Shown here in pieces: positions 8,669 to 16,139 of a DNA stretch of 64,000 nucleotides (positions are counted from its first letter, which is position 1; every line of letters starts with the position of its first letter). Under the pieces are notes generated by a model. It made no database searches. It saw only the letters and a list, made by a program, of their open reading frames with translations, and was not told the origin of the DNA. The DNA lies in the NCBI RefSeq assembly GCF_049943955.1, contig NZ_JBNFTW010000004.1, positions 62,001 to 126,000 of the forward strand, written 5' to 3'. Source of the DNA: Desulfosporosinus sp049943955. GTDB lineage: Bacteria; Bacillota; Desulfitobacteriia; Desulfitobacteriales; Desulfitobacteriaceae. The position numbers were made by a program, and so were the translations under genes.

Positions 8669-10339
8669 TTAATCTCGAACGGTTACAAGATCTTCGCCGA
8701 ACATATCCTTTGCTTTATCGATAAGAGCTTGTTCTTCAAGTTCTTTATTCTGCAGCTCTGAACGGTCTTTCTTTTGAAATTCGTTTTCCATAACGTTGTT
8801 TAAAGTAATAGTTATTCCAAATAGTTGCTGCAAAGCCTCTTCAATTGTCTGGCGATTTTCTTGCTGATTAACCTTATCTTTGTGAAAGGAACACCCTTGA
8901 CGAAAAGCAATGGTCAACATGTTTCCTTCAAGATAAACCGGTTTTCCTTCTAACAAAAAAGCTTGAGTAGATTTCTTTCGGCGTTTAACCTGATCTAAAA
9001 TCTCATTCCAGCGTTCTTGAACAATCTCTATTGCTAAAGATTCCGTTTTTGTTGTGGATTTCTTTTCAGCAGTGGCAGCTGGCTCAATTTCCAGAGCAGT
9101 TTTTGTCTGAGATTTATTATTTTCTTGCTCATCAGACCCTACTGAGACCGGAATTTTTAATGTACTTTTCCTAGGGAGATCCTTACCCGACAAAAGATTT
9201 TGCAGTTGAAGTTCAAGCGATGTCAAGCGTTTAATAATCTCATCCTGATCATTAATAACATGTTGCCCTTCATGAATTGTCTGAACTATTAAAAGTTCGG
9301 CTGCTAAGCGAGCATTAGATGCATATTTCAACTGTCCTTCGCCCTGCATTAAAAGCGAAATCCAATGTAATAAACGGGATATTGGAATTTTTTTACCTTG
9401 TTCAACTAACCGCTCTTGAATTTCGGGAGCAACTAGTGGAGTTCCGCCTGTAGTTAAGTTCAAGAGCATCTGCCGAAGATACTCTAAAAGCTCCCGAATA
9501 ATTTGTCTTGGATCTCGACCTTGCTGTATTCCCCCCGTCAGAGTTTCTAAACTCTTTCCATAATCGAGGGCAATTAACCCATCAACTAATTCCGAACTAA
9601 AGGTCTCACCTACCATTCCTAAAACCTGATAGACTTCCTTAACACCAATGGGATCATCTTGAAGCAGACATTGATCTAAAATACTTAAGGCATCGCGGAG
9701 ACCGCCTTCAGATTTTTGGGCAATCACCAATAAAGCACTCTGCTGAACCTGACGCCCTAATGATTCACAAACAACAGTTAATCGTCTTGTTATATCCTCA
9801 ATTGAAATACGGTGAAACTCAAAACGTTGAACACGAGAAAGAATTGTGAGAGGTATTTTCTGAACCTCTGTTGTAGCTAAAATAAAAACGACCTGTGAGG
9901 GTGGCTCTTCCAAAGTTTTAAGCAGAGCGTTAAAAGCCTCTGTTGTCAGCATATGCACTTCATCAATAATATAAACTTTAAATTTGCCTTGTATCGAGCT
10001 TAGCTTGATGTTTTCTCGTAAATCTCGAATCTCATCAATTCCTCGATTAGACGCGGCATCGATCTCAAACACTTCAATTGCAGAACCATGATCAATACTA
10101 GTACATGAAGAACATTGATTACAAGGTTCAACCCCATTTCGCTGTTCACAATTTAAAGCCTTGGCCAAAATTTTGGCAGCTGTTGTCTTACCTGTACCTC
10201 TCGGCCCGCTAAATAAGTACGCATGAGCTATTTTATTTTGCTTAAGGGCATTTATCAATGTCTGTGTAACATGTTCCTGACCCACAATACTTTGAAAAGT
10301 TTTTGGTCTCCATTCACGGTACAATGCCAAATAAGCCAT
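8669..10339 (-). CDS. dnaX: DNA polymerase III subunit gamma/tau
   Basis: 556 residues. This AAA+ subunit of the clamp loader puts the DnaN beta clamp on primed DNA and ties polymerases together. Seen: YREWRPKTF N-terminus, Walker A GPRGTGKTT near residue 44, four zinc-ligand Cys (CEQRNGVEPCNQCSSC, about residues 63-78), DEVH Walker B, and SRVQRFEF sensor region. The C-terminal third is Lys/Glu-rich and less conserved, as in tau. The start is the ATG at 10337-10339 with GAGGGTG upstream; the reading frame stays open further up into the SRP RNA side, which is not coding. No obvious internal frameshift signal for a short gamma form was noticed. Confidence 0.96.
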   Translation of the reverse strand: MAYLALYREWRPKTFQSIVGQEHVTQTLINALKQNKIAHAYLFSGPRGTGKTTAAKILAKALNCEQRNGVEPCNQCSSCTSIDHGSAIEVFEIDAASNRGIDEIRDLRENIKLSSIQGKFKVYIIDEVHMLTTEAFNALLKTLEEPPSQVVFILATTEVQKIPLTILSRVQRFEFHRISIEDITRRLTVVCESLGRQVQQSALLVIAQKSEGGLRDALSILDQCLLQDDPIGVKEVYQVLGMVGETFSSELVDGLIALDYGKSLETLTGGIQQGRDPRQIIRELLEYLRQMLLNLTTGGTPLVAPEIQERLVEQGKKIPISRLLHWISLLMQGEGQLKYASNARLAAELLIVQTIHEGQHVINDQDEIIKRLTSLELQLQNLLSGKDLPRKSTLKIPVSVGSDEQENNKSQTKTALEIEPAATAEKKSTTKTESLAIEIVQERWNEILDQVKRRKKSTQAFLLEGKPVYLEGNMLTIAFRQGCSFHKDKVNQQENRQTIEEALQQLFGITITLNNVMENEFQKKDRSELQNKELEEQALIDKAKDMFGEDLVTVRD

Positions 10340-10443
10340 AAATTCACCCTCATAATTCGAGCGTTTTGAAAAGTAAGTATTAAGTATAAAGAAAAACCTA
10401 GCTGCTGCTCGAAGAGTCTGTCTTCTCACTTTTCTGATAGTAC

Positions 10444-10467
10444 AAAAAAGATGGTACCAATACCACC
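10444..10467 (-). terminator. Terminator of the SRP RNA gene
   Basis: On the minus strand GGTGGTA-TTGG-TACCATC forms a 7-bp stem with wobble and is followed by TTTTTT, 16 nt after the end of the SRP RNA. Confidence 0.75.
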
Positions 10468-10482
10468 TTTATCTTAAATAAT

Positions 10483-10752
10483 AGCCGTACACCTTTGATC
10501 GATCCTTCACCTCCGAACGTTACCTTGGTCGAACGGTTCGATTCAGGCAACCTTACGGCACACAAAACGTCCTCCTTAGTGCTGCTTCCGTCAAGACCTG
10601 ACACGGTTCGGAGTGTTCTGTTGCGTAAGACCAAAATCTCATCACCATCTACCAAAGACAGCTTCACAGATGAGGACCTTTCGCAGGAATTCCACCTTGC
10701 TAGAGCGGACTGCAAGTTACAAGGAACCGCTACCTCCCCGTCTAGTACGGCT
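10483..10752 (-). ncRNA. ffs: Signal recognition particle RNA (Bacillus-type large SRP RNA)
   Basis: About 270 nt with Alu and S domains, the Firmicute long form. The diagnostic helix-8 sequence GTCAGGTCTTGACGGAAGCA is present, as is GGGGAGGTAGCGGTTCCTTG near the 5' end. The terminal pairing AGCCGTAC with GTACGGCT closes the molecule. It scaffolds Ffh and directs ribosomes making membrane proteins to FtsY. The location between tRNA-Ser and dnaX matches Bacillus. Ends are set by the closing helix and could be off by a few nt. Confidence 0.95.
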
Positions 10753-10758
10753 AAATCA

Positions 10759-10787
10759 ATTATAGCAAAATAAAAAGCCGAAGTCGA
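10759..10787 (-). promoter_or_regulatory. Promoter of the SRP RNA gene
   Basis: On the minus strand TCGACT (10782-10787, 4 of 6 consensus) and a perfect TATAAT (10759-10764) are 17 nt apart. The predicted start falls at about 10752, exactly the 5' end of the SRP RNA closing helix. The -35 lies inside the hairpin that ends the tRNA-Ser transcript. Confidence 0.7.
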
Positions 10788-10799
10788 ATACTTTGGCTC
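10768..10799 (-). terminator. Terminator of tRNA-Ser(GGA)
   Basis: AGCCAAAGT pairs with ACTTCGGCT (one A-C mismatch) around ATTCG, followed by TTTTTATTTT on the minus strand, about 12 nt after the tRNA 3' end. Confidence 0.7.
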
Positions 10800-10810
10800 C
10801 CTTTCCAATA

Positions 10811-10902
10811 TGGCGGAGAGAGAGGGATTTGAACCCTCGACACCAGTTACCCAGTGTACCCGCTTTCCAGGCGGGCGCCTTCGACCACTCAGCCACCTCT
10901 CC
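10811..10902 (-). tRNA. tRNA-Ser(GGA)
   Basis: Full cloverleaf with the long variable arm of serine tRNAs and encoded CCA. Acceptor GGAGAGG pairs with TCTCTCC, discriminator G. The anticodon loop CTGGAAA gives GGA. It has its own promoter at 10960-10988. Confidence 0.96.
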
Positions 10903-10959
10903 GTGCTCTCCAACTCTTACAAACATATTAATTTGCAAAAATTTTAGTGAACAAAGAGA

Positions 10960-10988
10960 ATTATAGCTTATACTGACAAGGGAGTCAA
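10960..10988 (-). promoter_or_regulatory. Promoter of tRNA-Ser(GGA)
   Basis: On the minus strand TTGACT (10983-10988) and TATAAT (10960-10965) are separated by 17 nt, about 58 nt upstream of the tRNA. Confidence 0.7.
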
Positions 10989-11053
10989 GGATAAAGTTCT
11001 GTAAATTTTTGTAACATCGCAAAGTAACTCTTGCCGTTTCTGATAAGTGCGTT

Positions 11054-11920
11054 TTAAATCCTTATTAGCTTTTTTACGAGTTCCCAAAAATAAAATTTTA
11101 CTTTAAGTGAATTTGAAGGAGCAGAACTCTCAATTTTATTATTCACCGATTTATTTGCTGAATTGACGTTTCCCTTGTCATTAACTTGTTCAGTTTGTTG
11201 ATTTACTGCTTGTTGTTTTTCTGAATAGAGAGGAGCCTTATCATTTATTGGTATCCCTGGTTTTCCATCCACTTGGACCGCTGTCGAATGCTCAATATCG
11301 ATAAAACACAGCGGAGGAAAAAGAACACACCACCAGTTAGATCCTTTGCCTACTCCGATGACGACTCGTAATGCTTCATAATCTCCTGCCGGCAAGATCA
11401 AAGTACCATATGATTTCGTTGGAAAGCTGAAATGACCGAACTCCGTGTGAACACTGTAATTCTTACCCCAAGCTTTAACTACAGCGCGTCCAATTTCCTC
11501 CATTTCCGGACGAAGTCCTGCAAGAATTTGCCGAGATTCCTGCAAAGATCTCGAAGATGCCAGTTTAGGGGAAACTTCTTTTAAGATTGCATCTCTTACA
11601 GCTCTTTTCAATGCTTGGTCTTGCTCGCTATCTGAGTTGGCAAGGACATGAAATCGTATCAATTGATCAGGAGTTTGCGCCAATTTTCCTTCATCATATA
11701 TGACATTTTCAGATATTTTTGTGGGTATATAAACGTTTTCCTTCCAAAGCATAGCACTAAGAGGTCCATAACCTAAAATTCCAAACATACAGACCACCAT
11801 TGATATTCCAATTATTTCTCTCCATTTGATTCTTCTGGTTTGGAGCCTTGATTGGAGACCCTGGAAGCTATTTATTAGATCAACTATATTTTTTTCAGAT
11901 TTTTTTATTATATGATCCAT
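11054..11920 (-). CDS. spoIIR: Stage II sporulation protein R
   Basis: 288 residues. SpoIIR is made in the forespore and exported to the intermembrane space, where it triggers the SpoIIGA protease to activate pro-sigmaE in the mother cell. One transmembrane or signal segment lies at about residues 36-58 (IIGISMVVCMFGILGYGPL). The family core is LIRFHVLANSDSEQDQALKRAVRDAIL, then GHFSFPTKSYGTLILPAGDYEALRVVIGVGKGSNWWCVLFPPLCF. The Ser/Asn-rich tail is long. The start ATG at 11918-11920 has AGAGG about 10 nt upstream; a TTG three codons earlier is less well spaced. A candidate sigmaF-type promoter lies upstream, as expected for this gene. Confidence 0.95.
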   Translation of the reverse strand: MDHIIKKSEKNIVDLINSFQGLQSRLQTRRIKWREIIGISMVVCMFGILGYGPLSAMLWKENVYIPTKISENVIYDEGKLAQTPDQLIRFHVLANSDSEQDQALKRAVRDAILKEVSPKLASSRSLQESRQILAGLRPEMEEIGRAVVKAWGKNYSVHTEFGHFSFPTKSYGTLILPAGDYEALRVVIGVGKGSNWWCVLFPPLCFIDIEHSTAVQVDGKPGIPINDKAPLYSEKQQAVNQQTEQVNDKGNVNSANKSVNNKIESSAPSNSLKVKFYFWELVKKLIRI

Positions 11921-11971
11921 TCTTGTCAAAACCTCTTTCTGGACACAGTACGTATTTGTCTCTATTTCTTA

Positions 11972-12000
11972 TACTTTGCCCAGAATGTGAAATTTTAAAC
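11972..12000 (-). promoter_or_regulatory. Candidate sigmaF-type promoter of spoIIR
   Basis: On the minus strand GTTTA (11996-12000) is followed after 15 nt by GGCAAAGTA (11972-11980), resembling the GYWTA-N16-GGNNANNMT pattern of sigmaF but with mismatches at the 3' end of the -10. spoIIR is a known sigmaF target in Bacillus, so the site is plausible. Confidence 0.35.
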
Positions 12001-12013
12001 AAATCATTGCAAA

Positions 12014-12048
12014 ATAAAAGAGCCCTTTTTAGAAAGGCTCTTATTTTT
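12014..12048. terminator. Bidirectional terminator between tRNA-Ser(CGA) and spoIIR
   Basis: AAGAGCC and GGCTCTT pair around about 10 nt, with T-rich runs on both strands. It follows tRNA-Ser(CGA) on the minus strand. Confidence 0.8.
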
Positions 12049-12056
12049 TATAAGTA

Positions 12057-12147
12057 TGGCGGAGGAGGTGGGATTCGAACCCACGGACGGCTTACACCGT
12101 CAAACGATTTCGAGTCGCTCTCGTTATGACCACTTCGATACTCCTCC
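12057..12147 (-). tRNA. tRNA-Ser(CGA)
   Basis: Acceptor GGAGGAG pairs with CTCCTCC, discriminator G, encoded CCA. There is a long variable arm, and anticodon loop CTCGAAA gives CGA. Confidence 0.95.
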
Positions 12148-12250
12148 GTATAATATAACTGCTAAGACAACTATGAACTCACATCAAACTATACAATCAT
12201 CATAATATTTCACAGATGCTTAGAGGTTAACCATTTTTTAAAATTTATCG

Positions 12251-12697
12251 TCACCTTAGAGATTTAAAAAACTGCTTTAATATATCTGTACATTCTTCTT
12301 CTAAAATTCCAGCGTATATATCTACTTTATGATTCCATAAGGTAAAATCAAGCACATTGATTACTGAACCAACAGCCCCACCTTTTAAGTCCATCGATCC
12401 ATAAACAAGTCTTTTCAGACGTGCCTGAAGTATAGCGCCTGCACACATGGGACATGGCTCTAAGGTTACATACAACGATGCATCACTTAATCTCCAAGAT
12501 CCTAACGTTTCAGCGGCACGTTGAATTGCTAAAATCTCAGCATGGGCTGTAGGATCATGTCGAAGTTCTTTTTCGTTGTGTGCTTCTGCTATAACAGTAT
12601 CATTTTGAACGATTACAGCACCAATTGGTACTTCACCTCGTTCAAAAGCCAATTGTGCTTGTAAAAGTGCTAAACGCATCCAATCTTGGTGGCGCAT
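12251..12697 (-). CDS. tadA: tRNA-specific adenosine deaminase
   Basis: 148 residues. TadA converts A34 to inosine in tRNA-Arg(ACG) so one tRNA reads three CGN codons. Catalytic signature seen: HAE (zinc His and proton-shuttle Glu, PTAHAEILAI) and PCPMCAGAIL (zinc Cys pair). The start is the ATG at 12695-12697 with GAGGT upstream; an upstream in-frame extension would run into the tRNA-Arg gene. It begins only 14 nt after the 3' end of tRNA-Arg(CCT), so it is likely cotranscribed with the tRNA cluster. Guanine deaminase-type paralogues share the fold, but size and tRNA context favour TadA. Confidence 0.93.
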   Translation of the reverse strand: MRHQDWMRLALLQAQLAFERGEVPIGAVIVQNDTVIAEAHNEKELRHDPTAHAEILAIQRAAETLGSWRLSDASLYVTLEPCPMCAGAILQARLKRLVYGSMDLKGGAVGSVINVLDFTLWNHKVDIYAGILEEECTDILKQFFKSLR

Positions 12698-12710
12698 AAA
12701 TACCTCAAAG

Positions 12711-12788
12711 TGGTGACCCCGGGAGGAGTCGAACCTCCGCAAGACAGGGTTTAGGAAACCCCCGCTCTATCCACTGAGCTACGAGGCC
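12711..12788 (-). tRNA. tRNA-Arg(CCT)
   Basis: Acceptor GGCCTCG pairs with CGGGGTC (with wobble), discriminator A, encoded CCA. The anticodon loop TTCCTAA gives CCT, reading AGG. Confidence 0.93.
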
Positions 12789-12905
12789 TCAGTTTTTATT
12801 TATCACTGAATCTAAAGCAATTGTCAATTAGACAATGTCCTGAATTATTCAGTGAACAAATGTGCGATATTCGTATATCGATTATCGCACTAAAACTATC
12901 AATAA

Positions 12906-12982
12906 TGGTGCGCTCGGAGGGATTCGAACCCCCGACATCCTGATTCGAAGTCAGACGCTCTATCCAGCTGAACTACGAGCGC
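12906..12982 (-). tRNA. tRNA-Arg(TCG)
   Basis: Acceptor GCGCTCG pairs with CGAGCGC, discriminator A, encoded CCA. Anticodon stem TCTGA/TCAGG encloses CTTCGAA, giving TCG for CGA codons. Confidence 0.93.
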
Positions 12983-13060
12983 AAAGAAAAGACTTAAATC
13001 TTAAAAGACCTACGCTATTCACTCACTTGAACATCGAGCTTCGAACATCGACATTCATTC

Positions 13061-13150
13061 TGGCGGAGGGGGTGGGATTCGAACCCACGGACCCCTCACG
13101 AAGTCACCGGTTTTCAAGACCGGCTCCTTAAACCGCTCGGACACCCCTCC
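13061..13150 (-). tRNA. tRNA-Ser(TGA)
   Basis: Acceptor GGAGGGG pairs with CCCCTCC, discriminator G, encoded CCA. There is a long variable arm, and anticodon loop CTTGAAA gives TGA. It is the first gene of the tRNA-tadA unit. Confidence 0.95.
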
Positions 13151-13170
13151 ATGTAAGACGAACAACATAT

Positions 13171-13199
13171 AGAATATCATAATTAAGGATGAATGGCAA
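13171..13199 (-). promoter_or_regulatory. Promoter of the tRNA-Ser/Arg/Arg-tadA unit
   Basis: On the minus strand TTGCCA (13194-13199) and TATTCT (13171-13176) are 17 nt apart, about 21 nt upstream of tRNA-Ser(TGA). Confidence 0.6.
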
Positions 13200-13259
13200 C
13201 TAAAAATTTCTGTAAATTTTTAAACTATTTACCATATACCTGCTAATTTTCACTCAACC

Positions 13260-14525
13260 TTAACCAATATATTCTACACCCATATAGGGTTGCAAGGCTT
13301 TTGGAATATGAATTCTGCCCTTTGAATCCTGACAATTTTCCATAATAGCAGCGACTGTTCGCCCGATTGCTAAACCACTGCCATTTAGGGTATGGACAAA
13401 TTCGGGTTTTTCCTTTGGTCCTCTGCGGAAACGGATGTTTGCCCGACGTGCTTGAAAATCTTCAAAATTACTGCATGAAGAAATTTCACGGTATGTATTA
13501 AAGCTCGGCAGCCAAACTTCTAAATCATAAGTTTTAGCGGAAGAAAATCCGAGATCCCCGGTCGATAACGTCATTACCCGATAGGGAAGTTCTAATTCCT
13601 GAAGAATACTTTCGGCATCGTTCGTTAATAACTCCAGCTCTTGGTAAGAATTCTCCGGAAGTGAAAATTTAACAAGCTCAACCTTATTAAATTGATGCTG
13701 ACGAATCAAGCCCCGAGTATCACGGCCTGCTGATCCTGCTTCTGAGCGAAAACATGCACTGTAAGCACAATGTCGAATAGGCAGACTGTTGCCATCTAAA
13801 ATTTCATCTCGATAGAGATTCGTAACAGGTACTTCAGCAGTTGGAATCAAAAAATAATCGGTGCCCATGACTTTAAAGGCATCATCTTCAAATTTCGGGA
13901 GTTGACCAGTTCCAAACATCGAAGTACGACTTACCATATAAGGCGGTAAAATCTCTGTATACCCCTTTGCTGTATGCTTATCAAGCATAAAAGAGATGAG
14001 AGAGCGTTCCAGCCTGGCACCTAAACCTTTATAAAAGGTAAAACGTGCCCCAGTTACTTTTCCGGCCCGTGTAAAATCGAAAATGTCTAAGTTTTCCCCA
14101 AGCTCGTAATGTGCCTTTGGCTCAAAATCAAAGGACCGCGGAGTTCCCCAACTGCGAACTTCGATATTCGCACTCTCATCTGTGCCTACCGGCACCGAAG
14201 GATGGGGTATGTTCGGAATTTCATAAAGGACTTTTTCCATCTCTTGAACAATTTCCGAAGATTTTTGTTCTAAGCTTTTAACAGTTTGGCCAACTTCACG
14301 CATTTCCAAAACAAGTGCTTCCGCGTCTTCTCCCTTTTTCTTAAGACGTCCAACCTCTTCGGATACGGCATTTCGTCGAGCTTTTAAGGTTTCAATTTCA
14401 AAAAGAAGGCGACGCCTTTCTTCTTCTTGTTCTAAAAAATGATCTAAGCTAATAGAAACATGACGTTTTTGTAAAGCTTCTTTTACCAAATCAGGGTTGC
14501 TGCGAACAAACTTCAGATCTAACAT
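13260..14525 (-). CDS. serS: Seryl-tRNA synthetase
   Basis: 421 residues, a class II aminoacyl-tRNA synthetase that charges serine (and tRNA-Sec) in the cytoplasm. The N-terminal coiled-coil arm (about residues 27-105, LFEIETLKARRNAVSEEVGRL) reaches the long variable arm of tRNA-Ser. Class II motifs are visible: motif 2 FRSEAGSAGRDTRGLIRQHQF and motif 3 LAIGRTVAAIMEN (GSGLAIGR). The start is the ATG at 14523-14525 with GGAGGA five nt before it. Only 28 nt separate it from pdxT, leaving no room for the T-box leader seen before serS in Bacillus. All three serine tRNAs lie within 3.7 kb downstream. Confidence 0.97.
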   Translation of the reverse strand: MLDLKFVRSNPDLVKEALQKRHVSISLDHFLEQEEERRRLLFEIETLKARRNAVSEEVGRLKKKGEDAEALVLEMREVGQTVKSLEQKSSEIVQEMEKVLYEIPNIPHPSVPVGTDESANIEVRSWGTPRSFDFEPKAHYELGENLDIFDFTRAGKVTGARFTFYKGLGARLERSLISFMLDKHTAKGYTEILPPYMVSRTSMFGTGQLPKFEDDAFKVMGTDYFLIPTAEVPVTNLYRDEILDGNSLPIRHCAYSACFRSEAGSAGRDTRGLIRQHQFNKVELVKFSLPENSYQELELLTNDAESILQELELPYRVMTLSTGDLGFSSAKTYDLEVWLPSFNTYREISSCSNFEDFQARRANIRFRRGPKEKPEFVHTLNGSGLAIGRTVAAIMENCQDSKGRIHIPKALQPYMGVEYIG

Positions 14526-14553
14526 ACTAAATCCTCCCATACCATGAACGCTT

Positions 14554-15141
14554 TTACTTTACCCAATGTTCATCAATCATACCCAAAAAGTATTGATGGA
14601 CCCTATGATCCGGGGTAAGCTCAGGATGAAAGGCACTGGCCAATAAATTTCCTTGTCGGGCAAAGACAATCTTTCCCTCAAACTCAGCTAAAATACCTAC
14701 ATTAGGAGCAACTTCCCGAAGATAAGGTGCTCTAATAAAGACAGCGCGCAAAGGATGAGTGCCCATAGCAGGCACCTGAAGATCTGTTTCAAAACTTGCT
14801 ATTTGCCTGCCAAAGGCATTACGTTCTACTGTTGTATCCATTAAATTTAATCGATACTGATCACTGTCTATAATTGTTTTACTGAGCAAAATCATACCGG
14901 CACAAGTCCCAAAGATTGGCAAGTCTTTTGCGCCCAGCTCTTTTATTTTTTCACCGAGATCATTAATCTGCAATTGTTTACCTATTGCTGTACTTTCACC
15001 ACCGGGAATAATCAAGCCATGGATTCCCTCAAGGTCACTTGTTTTACGCACTTCAACAACATCGCAGTCTAATTGCTTCAAAACCTGCCGGTGCTCGCGA
15101 AATGCTCCTTGTAAGGCTAAAACGCCGACACGTTTTTTCAT
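14554..15141 (-). CDS. pdxT: Pyridoxal 5'-phosphate synthase glutaminase subunit PdxT
   Basis: 195 residues. PdxT releases ammonia from glutamine and channels it to PdxS for de novo pyridoxal phosphate synthesis. Class I amidotransferase features: GVLALQGAFREH N-terminus, oxyanion GGESTAIGKQL, nucleophile Cys in GTCAGMILLS, and the His/Glu dyad in AFHPELTPD. The start is the ATG at 15139-15141; an in-frame TTG at 15150 lies inside the end of pdxS. The ATG starts 3 nt past the pdxS stop, so translation is probably coupled. It forms an operon with pdxS and serS. Confidence 0.96.
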   Translation of the reverse strand: MKKRVGVLALQGAFREHRQVLKQLDCDVVEVRKTSDLEGIHGLIIPGGESTAIGKQLQINDLGEKIKELGAKDLPIFGTCAGMILLSKTIIDSDQYRLNLMDTTVERNAFGRQIASFETDLQVPAMGTHPLRAVFIRAPYLREVAPNVGILAEFEGKIVFARQGNLLASAFHPELTPDHRVHQYFLGMIDEHWVK

Positions 15142-15143
15142 GT

Positions 15144-16028
15144 TTACCAACCCCGATCTTGCATACGCTGAGCATCCGTCAGAGTTGAAATTTCAATACC
15201 TGTCATAGGTTGTCCAAGGTCCTTAGACACTTCAGCTAAAATCTTTGCATCATTATAGTGAGTTGTTGCCATAACAATAGCTTTGGCTCTTGCCTTAGGA
15301 TTATCTGATTTAAAAATTCCGGATCCAACGAAAATTCCATCTACTCCAAGCTGCATCATGAGAGCTGCATCTGCAGGAGTTGCTATTCCGCCGGCCGCAA
15401 AGTTAACTACAGGAAGTTTTCCATGTTCTGCTACGTAAAGTACCAGCTCATAAGGTGCTCCCATAGTTTTAGCTGCCGTCATAAGCTCCTCTTTAGGCAT
15501 AACCGATAAGGCACGCATATCACTCATGACAGTTCTCATATGTCGTACAGCTTCAACAACGTTTCCCGTTCCTGGTTCACCCTTGGTGCGAATCATAGCT
15601 GCACCTTCGCCAATTCTGCGCAATGCTTCGCCAAGATTTCGACATCCACAAACAAAAGGAACTTTAAAGTCATGTTTATTAATGTGAAAGGCGTCGTCGG
15701 CAGGAGTCAGAACTTCTGATTCATCAATATAATCAACGCCCAAGGATTCTAGGATTTGAGCTTCCACGAAATGACCAATTCTTGCTTTGGCCATCACCGG
15801 AATAGAAACAACTTCCATAATACTTTGAATAATAGTGGGATCTGCCATACGCGCAACCCCACCTTCTGCACGAATATCGGAAGGAACACGTTCTAAAGCC
15901 ATAACGGCACATGCTCCTGCTTCTTCAGCAATAATAGCCTGTTCAGGTGTCGTCACATCCATGATGACGCCGCCTTTTAACATTTCTGCTAGCCCAGTCT
16001 TAACTTTTAATGATCCGAATTCTGCCAT
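15144..16028 (-). CDS. pdxS: Pyridoxal 5'-phosphate synthase lyase subunit PdxS
   Basis: 294 residues, very conserved. It condenses ribose 5-phosphate, glyceraldehyde 3-phosphate and PdxT-derived ammonia into PLP in a 12-mer of (beta/alpha)8 barrels. Motifs: GGVIMDVTTPEQA with the first catalytic Lys region near the N-terminus, DYIDESEVLTPADDAFHI, and phosphate-binding GGIATPADAALMMQLGVDGIFVGSGIF. The ATG follows TAGGAGG. It leads the pdxS-pdxT-serS operon with a promoter at 16110-16138. Confidence 0.98.
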   Translation of the reverse strand: MAEFGSLKVKTGLAEMLKGGVIMDVTTPEQAIIAEEAGACAVMALERVPSDIRAEGGVARMADPTIIQSIMEVVSIPVMAKARIGHFVEAQILESLGVDYIDESEVLTPADDAFHINKHDFKVPFVCGCRNLGEALRRIGEGAAMIRTKGEPGTGNVVEAVRHMRTVMSDMRALSVMPKEELMTAAKTMGAPYELVLYVAEHGKLPVVNFAAGGIATPADAALMMQLGVDGIFVGSGIFKSDNPKARAKAIVMATTHYNDAKILAEVSKDLGQPMTGIEISTLTDAQRMQDRGW

Positions 16029-16109
16029 CTGATAATTCCTCCTAAAATTTATGTTAGTATCAGTATTATCTCTTAACTGGCTTCTAAACCCTGACTTCTG
16101 ATTCCAGAC

Positions 16110-16138
16110 ATGGTAACACCTTGCGTTAATTTTGTCAA
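16110..16138 (-). promoter_or_regulatory. Promoter of pdxS-pdxT-serS
   Basis: On the minus strand a perfect TTGACA (16133-16138) and TACCAT (16110-16115) are separated by 17 nt. The -35 abuts the gyrA stop codon at 16140. Confidence 0.5.
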
Positions 16139-16139
16139 T

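Noticed and set aside
10398..10913. Minus-strand frame covering tRNA-Ser and the SRP RNA
   Set aside because: It lies on top of a perfect tRNA and the conserved SRP RNA, so it is a non-coding accident.
12862..13131. Plus-strand frame across two tRNA genes
   Set aside because: It is made of antisense tRNA sequence (GFEPT-type translation), a known artefact.
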